From NCBI GenBank assembly GCA_022843805.1, contig JALHMY010000089.1:1-41857 (forward strand): DNA of 41,857 nt. Reading direction: 5' to 3'. Positions 36,182 through 41,857 of this stretch are shown here, piece after piece. Every line of letters starts with the position of its first letter. The stretch's first letter is position 1. The notes below the pieces were generated by a model that ran no database searches, was not told where the DNA came from, and worked only from the letters and a program-made list of their open reading frames with translations. The stretch is from Fuerstiella sp. (GTDB lineage: Bacteria; Planctomycetota; Planctomycetia; Planctomycetales; Planctomycetaceae). Made by a program: the position numbers and the translations under genes.

Positions 36182-39100
36182 ATGACCGTGTCAATTCCCA
36201 ATGCCTCCCTTATCGATGAAGTCACAGAGCAGTTTGAGCTGCACTGGCGGGCTGACGATTCTGAATTGATTGAGCGGCTTTCGGCCGGAGTTTCCGATTC
36301 TGATCGGGGCGTACTGGTGCTGGAGCTTGCAAGGGCTGACATTGACCGGCGTTACGCGGCAGGTCAGATTGTCAGTATTCCGGATTATCTGAAACGATTT
36401 CCGCAGCTGAATGAGTCGACTGAGGCGATTTCTCAGTTGTGTTTTGAAGACTTTCGAGCTCGAAAGCGTCATGGTCTGTTGAGTTCTGCAGATCGCTGGG
36501 CCGGCTTTCAGGGAATTCCGGAACAGACATGGTTTCGGGACTTTATTTCCAGTGCGGCGGAGTTTGAATCGTCATCAGTTTTTCAGCGGGAGCTCCCGCC
36601 GCGACAGCAATTGTCGGCGGTCGAAGCGGGAGACGAGGTTGCGGAAGGTACTCGGCTTGGTGATTTCGAGCTTCTTTCGCTTCTTGGTCAGGGAGCGTTC
36701 AGCAAGGTTTTTTTGGCGAGGCAGACGTCACTGGGTGCCCGGTATGTTGCTCTGAAGATTGTCAGGCAGCCGGTAAAAGAAGCTTCGCATCTTGCGCGAT
36801 TGCAGCACACAGGTATTGTGCCACTTTATTCCTGTCACCAGCTGCAGGGCAACTGGATATTGTGCATGCCGTACAGTGGTTCAGCAACGCTTGCCGACTG
36901 GCTGAAACACGAAAAAAATCCTGCGTCACGAACCGGACAAAGTCTCGTCGATACGGTGCATAATGCTCAGAATCGGGTGACTCAGCCACATCCATCGCTG
37001 GTCAGTGAATCACTTTCGGTTCCTGACGAGCAAACACGACGATCGCTTCAGCAGTGGCACCATGCGGCGACTCAGCCACTTCAGCAGCTTTCCGGTAAAT
37101 CGTCACAGGAATTTTCACTCTGGATATTTCATCGTCTTGCAGCGGCTCTTGCACATGCTCATCAGCGAGGTGTCGTACATGGCGACCTGAAGCCGGCGAA
37201 TATTCTGATTCGAAACGACGGTGAACCGGCACTGATCGATTTCAATCTGGCTCAGCAGACGGACCTTGAACCACGATCATGGAGAGGCGGCACTCTGCCG
37301 TATATGGCGCCCGAACAGCTGGCCTCGCTGATGGCACGTTCGGCAGGGTATGCCTGTCCCGAAACTGACATTTATGCTGTTGGAGTTATTCTGTTCGAAC
37401 TTGTTGAGGGTTGCCTGCCGTTCGGTGGTCCTGCAAGTACAGCCGAGTCTGATCTGTCGCTGGCGATTACCAATCGCAAACGCCTGCCATTGTTCTCCAA
37501 ACGAAGACTTGCAACAGAGGGAACGCGGGCCATCATCCACAGGTGTCTTGCCTTTAATCCTGCTGATCGTTATTCATCAGGCTCGCAGCTGCTTGAAGAT
37601 CTGGATCGCGAGCGGGACGCTCTGCCGCTGGTGTACGCCTCGGAACGCTGGATCTCCGGCCGGCTGCCCAAGTTGGCGCGTCGGTATCCGCGAACGTTCT
37701 CTGCCGGAGCAATCGCATTCGTTTCGTTAGCGCTGATTGCTCTTATGCTGGTGGGACTGGTTCGCATTCAGGAACGGGCTGCACGGCTGGAGAGTCTGGA
37801 AACACTGGCTGAGTTTGGTCGGCGTTCTGATCAGGTATTTGCCGACTTTTTGCTCGCAGATTCTACGGCATCGACAACGTTAACCCGCAGTGGTTCGATT
37901 GCAGACTGTCTGGACTGTCTGCTGAGGGCTGCTCCCCGGACACAAATGAATCATCGTTCGAAGGTGAGTGACACTCCGGTCCATGCCGAATGGAATCGGC
38001 TGTCAAACTACCTTTCCGCCAGTGACAGGCTGCAGGCTGAGCAGCGATTGCTTGCACTGGGTTTTATCAGTGCTTACGAATCGATTCAGCATGCCGAATT
38101 TATTGCGACAACGAGTCCGACGAATCATCGCTCGTCCGCCGGGATCATTCTGAGCATGTTGCCGGAGTGGGCAATGAACTCGCGAACTGGTCGTCTTCTG
38201 CACTCGGTCAGATCGAATTCCACAACGACCTTCTCAGATGATCCAGGATTTGGGGGTCTTGCAGCGGAACGACGAGCACCGGAAAAACTGGCGAGTATTG
38301 ATCTGAATGCGAAGGACTCCGCAGACCTTACGCTTTCGGCACTTGCGATGCTGTTGCAATCGCAGCCGGATCAGTCGCTGGAGATTCTCGATTCAACGGA
38401 ACCGCCCGATTCGCTGCGGCTGATCTACTGGATGACGCGTGGTCGTGTGCTGATGGAATTGAATGAGCCTCGGAAGGCCGTTGCCGCATTTTCCATGGCA
38501 CTTCGAGATGCAGAAGTCAGTTCGGTTTATCTTAATCGCGGAATCGCACATCTGAAGGCGGGTGCGATGAAGGATGCTGAGCACGATTTCTCTGCCTGTA
38601 TTCGATACGCTCCGCAGAATGCTGCAGGCTATGTCAACCGATATGCAGTTCGCGCTGCTCTGGGAAGACATGAGGAGGCACTTCTGGATCTTGATCATGC
38701 GATCGAACGCCAGCCGGATTCCAGTCGGCTGAGACTTATCAGATCACGAGCACTTCGGCAGGCGGGTAAGCTTCGGGCTGCCAAATCTGACTTTGACTAT
38801 GCAATGCAGCATCGACCGGTCTCGGCAGATGACTGGGTTTCAGTTGCACTTGCGAAACTTGCAATGAGTCCTGAGCAGGCATTGGCTGATTTGCAGACGG
38901 CGGAAACACTGTTTGGTGCAAATACGACCATTTTACAGTCGATGGCCCATGTTCTTTCGGAACATCTGCGTCAGCCTGATGCCGCAATACAGACGCTTGA
39001 TCGACTGCTTGAAGCCGAGCCAAAGTTTCAGAAGGCTCTTGCCGGCCGGGCAGTTTTGTATGGCCGCCGGAATCAGGTGGAAAAGTCGCTGGCTGATGTG

Positions 39101-39352
39101 AAGCAGCTGGAGAATCTCGGCACTCCTCCAAACGGGGAAACTCTCTACCAGATGGCCTGTGCTGTTGCTCTTTGTTCGAAAACACAGGGTGACCTGCAGA
39201 AGACCGCTCTTCGTTATCTCGCACGGGCCATACAGAAAAACTATGGAGGCGAATTGCTCGCCAGTGATCCGGATCTGGATCCTGTGCGAAACTCGTCTGA
39301 ATTTCAGGCGATTCAAGAAAACTATCTGTTGATAGCGGGACACGAGAAATGA
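36182..39352 (+). CDS. Membrane Ser/Thr kinase with C-terminal TPR repeats
   Basis: A 1056-aa protein. A helical leader with RADIDRRYAAGQIVSIPDYL resembles planctomycete kinase N-termini. The kinase domain (about 158-480) has glycine loop LGQGAFSKVFLA (168-179), VALK Lys192, the loop HGDLKPAN (333-340; Arg of HRD replaced by Gly) and DFN at 353-355 in place of DFG. Lys192, Asp335, Asn340 and Asp353 remain, so activity is possible but altered. A membrane span at about 507-526 follows, then a linker and TPRs (about 750-960, for example SVYLNRGIAHLKAGAMKDAE). ATG 36182 is preferred over TTG 36146. The TPRs probably bind partner proteins outside the cytoplasm. Confidence 0.93.
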   Translation: MTVSIPNASLIDEVTEQFELHWRADDSELIERLSAGVSDSDRGVLVLELARADIDRRYAAGQIVSIPDYLKRFPQLNESTEAISQLCFEDFRARKRHGLLSSADRWAGFQGIPEQTWFRDFISSAAEFESSSVFQRELPPRQQLSAVEAGDEVAEGTRLGDFELLSLLGQGAFSKVFLARQTSLGARYVALKIVRQPVKEASHLARLQHTGIVPLYSCHQLQGNWILCMPYSGSATLADWLKHEKNPASRTGQSLVDTVHNAQNRVTQPHPSLVSESLSVPDEQTRRSLQQWHHAATQPLQQLSGKSSQEFSLWIFHRLAAALAHAHQRGVVHGDLKPANILIRNDGEPALIDFNLAQQTDLEPRSWRGGTLPYMAPEQLASLMARSAGYACPETDIYAVGVILFELVEGCLPFGGPASTAESDLSLAITNRKRLPLFSKRRLATEGTRAIIHRCLAFNPADRYSSGSQLLEDLDRERDALPLVYASERWISGRLPKLARRYPRTFSAGAIAFVSLALIALMLVGLVRIQERAARLESLETLAEFGRRSDQVFADFLLADSTASTTLTRSGSIADCLDCLLRAAPRTQMNHRSKVSDTPVHAEWNRLSNYLSASDRLQAEQRLLALGFISAYESIQHAEFIATTSPTNHRSSAGIILSMLPEWAMNSRTGRLLHSVRSNSTTTFSDDPGFGGLAAERRAPEKLASIDLNAKDSADLTLSALAMLLQSQPDQSLEILDSTEPPDSLRLIYWMTRGRVLMELNEPRKAVAAFSMALRDAEVSSVYLNRGIAHLKAGAMKDAEHDFSACIRYAPQNAAGYVNRYAVRAALGRHEEALLDLDHAIERQPDSSRLRLIRSRALRQAGKLRAAKSDFDYAMQHRPVSADDWVSVALAKLAMSPEQALADLQTAETLFGANTTILQSMAHVLSEHLRQPDAAIQTLDRLLEAEPKFQKALAGRAVLYGRRNQVEKSLADVKQLENLGTPPNGETLYQMACAVALCSKTQGDLQKTALRYLARAIQKNYGGELLASDPDLDPVRNSSEFQAIQENYLLIAGHEK

Positions 39353-39390
39353 AGACTCTGGTTAGCCCCTTTATCAGAGGTCACCAAACA

Positions 39391-39423
39391 ACGGGCAGTC
39401 AGTTCATGACGGGCAGACAGTTC
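39391..39423 (+). repeat. Short direct repeat upstream of the matrixin-like gene
   Basis: ACGGGCAGTCAGTTC and ACGGGCAGACAGTTC lie 18 bases apart (one mismatch) in the 96-base gap before the start at 39449. It may be a regulator site or a local duplication. Confidence 0.5.
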
Positions 39424-39448
39424 CGTAATCAAAACGAAAGATGATGAC

Positions 39449-41563
39449 ATGGCATCCGGAAAATACAGACGAAGACGTTCGATACCGTTCCTTTCAAGTC
39501 AGGTTGTATCCTGCGAATCACTTGAAAGTCGGCGTGTTCTGGCGACATTTGGAGTTCCCTGGGCGAACGCTCGAAGTTTGAGCGTCAGTTTTCCAACGGA
39601 TGACACAACCGTTGGAGCTTATGGTAACTCGATGCGTGAGGTTTTTGATCAGGTTACCGACCGCAAAGTCTGGCAGGAGACAGTTCTGCGTGCGTTCCAG
39701 ACCTGGGCTGTTCAGGCTAACATCAATGTTGGACTGGTTCCGGATCGAGGTGACGCATTTGGGACCATCGGTCTTTCCAGCGAAGACCCTCGTTTCGGTG
39801 AATTTCGAATTGGTGCGTTTCCCCAGCCTGGTGTTCTGGCAAGTGCGCTGCCTTTTCAGCAGGTTGCCGGTACATGGTCCGGAGATGTTCTGCTGAATAC
39901 TCAGTCGAACTGGTTTTTGGGTGACTGGAAATCCGGTTCCTCGTTCACTGTTCCACCGGCGAATGAGAAAGGTCCTGCTGTCGAGTTATTTACAGTGTTA
40001 CTTCACGAGGCGGGTAATGCGCTGGGGGTTGCCGACAATCTGACTCCCGGAACTGTCATGTTTACAGATTATCGGGGGCCTCGCGGAACCCTGACATCGA
40101 CAGACATTGCCGCAATCCGGCGAATCTACGGGGCTCGGCGGGATATCTATGAACCGGTTGCCAATAATACCCGAGCCGCTGCAACTCGTATTGCTCATCC
40201 AGTGGGCTACAACGGCCAGGTTCCGCTGACCGTACAGGGCAGCCTGAACACAATGAGCGACGTGGATTTTTACAGGTTTCGCCCGCTCGCTGGGCGGGAA
40301 AAGGTCACAGTTCGATTAATGGCGTCCGGAGTCAGCCTGCTTAAGAGCAAACTGGAAGTCTACGACTCGACCGGGGCAAAGATTTCTGATGTAAAGGCCG
40401 ACAGCATTTTTGAGAATAATCTGCAACTGGAGATTGGCTCGCTGAATTCTTCAAGAGACTACTTTATTCGCGTTGCCCAAAACTCGTCAGATGTATTTGG
40501 AATCGGCGACTATCGAATCGAACTGGATTACCGTGATCCGTCACTTCAGCCGCTGATTAAGCCACCGATCTGGGATGCCGATGCTGACGACCATGATAAT
40601 GAGATTGTCGATTATGTCTCGGTAGATCAGTTGTTCTCAAACGGCCTGGTCAGCACTGAAACCGGCGCAAACGACACGCTGTCCAAAGCAACAGCTCTTG
40701 AAACAACGCCTGGCTTTCTTCCAAACACTCGTTATGAAGCTCAGGCTTCCCTCGGTTCAGCATCTGATCGTGACTTCTTCCGCTTTCGCGCCCCGAGTAC
40801 TGTAAATGGCATTCTCAACGTCGATGTGAACCCGATTGGCAACCTGACACCCGGTATGGATGTTGTTGTGATGAACGCGAACGGGGATCGAGTTGCTTCG
40901 CGAGTACTCAGCAAGGCAGGAGAAGGAAAGTCGATTCAGATTCTGAATCCCGTGGCCGGCGCTGAGTATGTCGTGGGTATTCAGTCGCGTGCGTCAGCAT
41001 CGACCCGGACTGGAAATTACATCCTGACAGTGGATTTCGCGACCGAGGCCGCAAATATGAAGGAACTGTTCTCAGGTTCTGTTTCGGGAACGAGAGCCGA
41101 TTTTTCCCGGATAGAAACGAGCAAGCCCCAGTTGTTCCGGTTTGATCTGTCAGCTCTGGCGGGTACCAGTCGGGAAGGAATTCAACTTTCATTCTTTAAT
41201 GAACGAACCCGCGATCTGGTTTTCACGTTGTCAGTGGGAGCAGGATTAACAGCAACAGAGTATTTCTGGCTTCCACAGGGAGCGTTTATCGTCCGCGCTG
41301 ATGCTCGAACTCGCCCGGGGCAGACTGCCGGAAACATCACCTACCGGCTTCGAGCGGACGTTTTGAGCGACGATCAGGGGCCAAATCCGGTCGACCCAAC
41401 GATGATTCTTCCGCCTCCCGCGGCAGATCCCTGGATCTGGACCGATTATCCCGTCAGCAATCCACCTCTGATATCGCTGCCACCGGTTATTATGGAAGAC
41501 CCATGGCTGGACGAACATACCTTCGATCTCTTTCATGATTACTACATGATTTACTACGGTTAG
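39449..41563 (+). CDS. Secreted matrixin-like protein with altered zinc site and PPC-type domains
   Basis: A 704-aa protein. The basic N-terminus carries ESLESRRVLA (LEPR-XLL-type motif, about 24-33). A metzincin/matrixin domain (about 35-232) has the zinc helix LLHEAGNALGVADN: His186 and Glu187 are kept, but the second zinc His is Asn190 and the third is Asp196; the Met-turn-like GTVMF follows. Two pre-peptidase C-terminal (PPC)-like beta domains (about 250-370 and 410-530) come next, each with a DVDFYRF or DRDFFRF core, then a further beta-rich region and a Pro- and Tyr-rich tail (HDYYMIYYG). A normal protease active site is doubtful. It follows the second kinase gene by 96 bases. Confidence 0.9.
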   Translation: MASGKYRRRRSIPFLSSQVVSCESLESRRVLATFGVPWANARSLSVSFPTDDTTVGAYGNSMREVFDQVTDRKVWQETVLRAFQTWAVQANINVGLVPDRGDAFGTIGLSSEDPRFGEFRIGAFPQPGVLASALPFQQVAGTWSGDVLLNTQSNWFLGDWKSGSSFTVPPANEKGPAVELFTVLLHEAGNALGVADNLTPGTVMFTDYRGPRGTLTSTDIAAIRRIYGARRDIYEPVANNTRAAATRIAHPVGYNGQVPLTVQGSLNTMSDVDFYRFRPLAGREKVTVRLMASGVSLLKSKLEVYDSTGAKISDVKADSIFENNLQLEIGSLNSSRDYFIRVAQNSSDVFGIGDYRIELDYRDPSLQPLIKPPIWDADADDHDNEIVDYVSVDQLFSNGLVSTETGANDTLSKATALETTPGFLPNTRYEAQASLGSASDRDFFRFRAPSTVNGILNVDVNPIGNLTPGMDVVVMNANGDRVASRVLSKAGEGKSIQILNPVAGAEYVVGIQSRASASTRTGNYILTVDFATEAANMKELFSGSVSGTRADFSRIETSKPQLFRFDLSALAGTSREGIQLSFFNERTRDLVFTLSVGAGLTATEYFWLPQGAFIVRADARTRPGQTAGNITYRLRADVLSDDQGPNPVDPTMILPPPAADPWIWTDYPVSNPPLISLPPVIMEDPWLDEHTFDLFHDYYMIYYG

Positions 41564-41593
41564 TGTTCTGGGAGGCTACTGCCCACTGAGGAA

Positions 41594-41857
41594 CCTCCCC
41601 TCCCGCGCAGAGCCCTCCCCTCCCGCGCAGCGCAGCGAAGTGGGAGGGGTCGGCCGAAGGCCGGGGGAGGGCTCGCCGCGTGTTGCACTCAACGCCGTAT
41701 CAATAACACCCGCTCCCCGCTGTTCACCAACCCCCTCCCGATCTCGCTGCCGCTCGCTCGACCTCCCCCAGCTTCGCTGGGAGAGGAGGTTTTCGTAACC
41801 TCCCCTCCCGCGCAGCGAAGCGAAGTGGGAGGGGTCGGCCGTCAGGCCGGGGGAGGG
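41594..41857 (+). repeat. Repeat array 4: partial copy, one full unit and start of a second
   Basis: A 17-base fragment, CCTCCCCTCCCGCGCAG (41594-41610), stands immediately before a complete unit beginning at about 41614; the next unit begins near 41800 and runs off the window. The long stem reads AG/CT with a mismatch (CTGGGAGAGG). The array starts 31 bases after the matrixin-like stop, in the same orientation as the other three arrays. Confidence 0.92.

Overview
The window looks like chromosomal DNA of a planctomycete (Planctomycetaceae or a relative). The evidence is two ECF sigma factor genes, each followed by a Ser/Thr protein kinase gene with a membrane segment and a very large extra domain; two secreted proteins with an N-terminal LEPR-XLL-type motif; an ELWxxDGT-repeat giant protein; a Tat-exported Gfo/Idh/MocA protein; and a CE6/sialate-esterase-like protein. 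Genus and species cannot be fixed from the sequence alone. No rRNA, tRNA, CRISPR array, transposase or phage gene was recognised.

Layout. 1-958: the first of four arrays of a GC-rich, hairpin-forming dispersed repeat, then an inverted pair of hexanucleotide microsatellites. 959-5790: ECF sigma factor translationally coupled to a 1404-aa kinase. 6016-7502: a LysM protein with an HExxH motif, and a membrane protein with a coiled-coil tail. 7556-11827 (-): giant secreted ELWxxDGT protein. 12250-17009: two ceramidase-family proteins flanking a Tat-exported oxidoreductase. 17487-18671: FAD monooxygenase, then repeat array 2 (18709-19262). 19396-21369: radical SAM protein. 21382-26844 (-): small zincin-like protein, bifunctional PutA, ArgJ and methylglyoxal synthase. 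27181-29975: three paralogous small cytochromes c around a tandem universal stress protein. 30407-32305: MoxR ATPase and DUF58 protein, ended by repeat array 3 (32317-32997). 32998-35203 (-): secreted SGNH/CE6 esterase and a secreted glycine/aspartate-rich repeat protein. 35474-39352: a second ECF sigma/kinase pair, the kinase carrying TPRs. 39449-41563: matrixin-like secreted protein with an altered zinc site. 41594-end: repeat array 4.

How parts work together. The sigma/kinase pairs are probable signalling modules. PutA, ArgJ and MgsA are ordinary proline, arginine and methylglyoxal metabolism. The cytochrome/Usp group suggests a redox or stress function in the periplasm. The MoxR/DUF58 pair is a common chaperone-like module, but its usual membrane VWA partners are absent here. 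The most distinctive non-coding signal is the repeat family. All four arrays have the same orientation. At least three begin within about 40 bp after a stop codon. Their hairpin stems show compensatory base changes, so the fold itself appears to be maintained.
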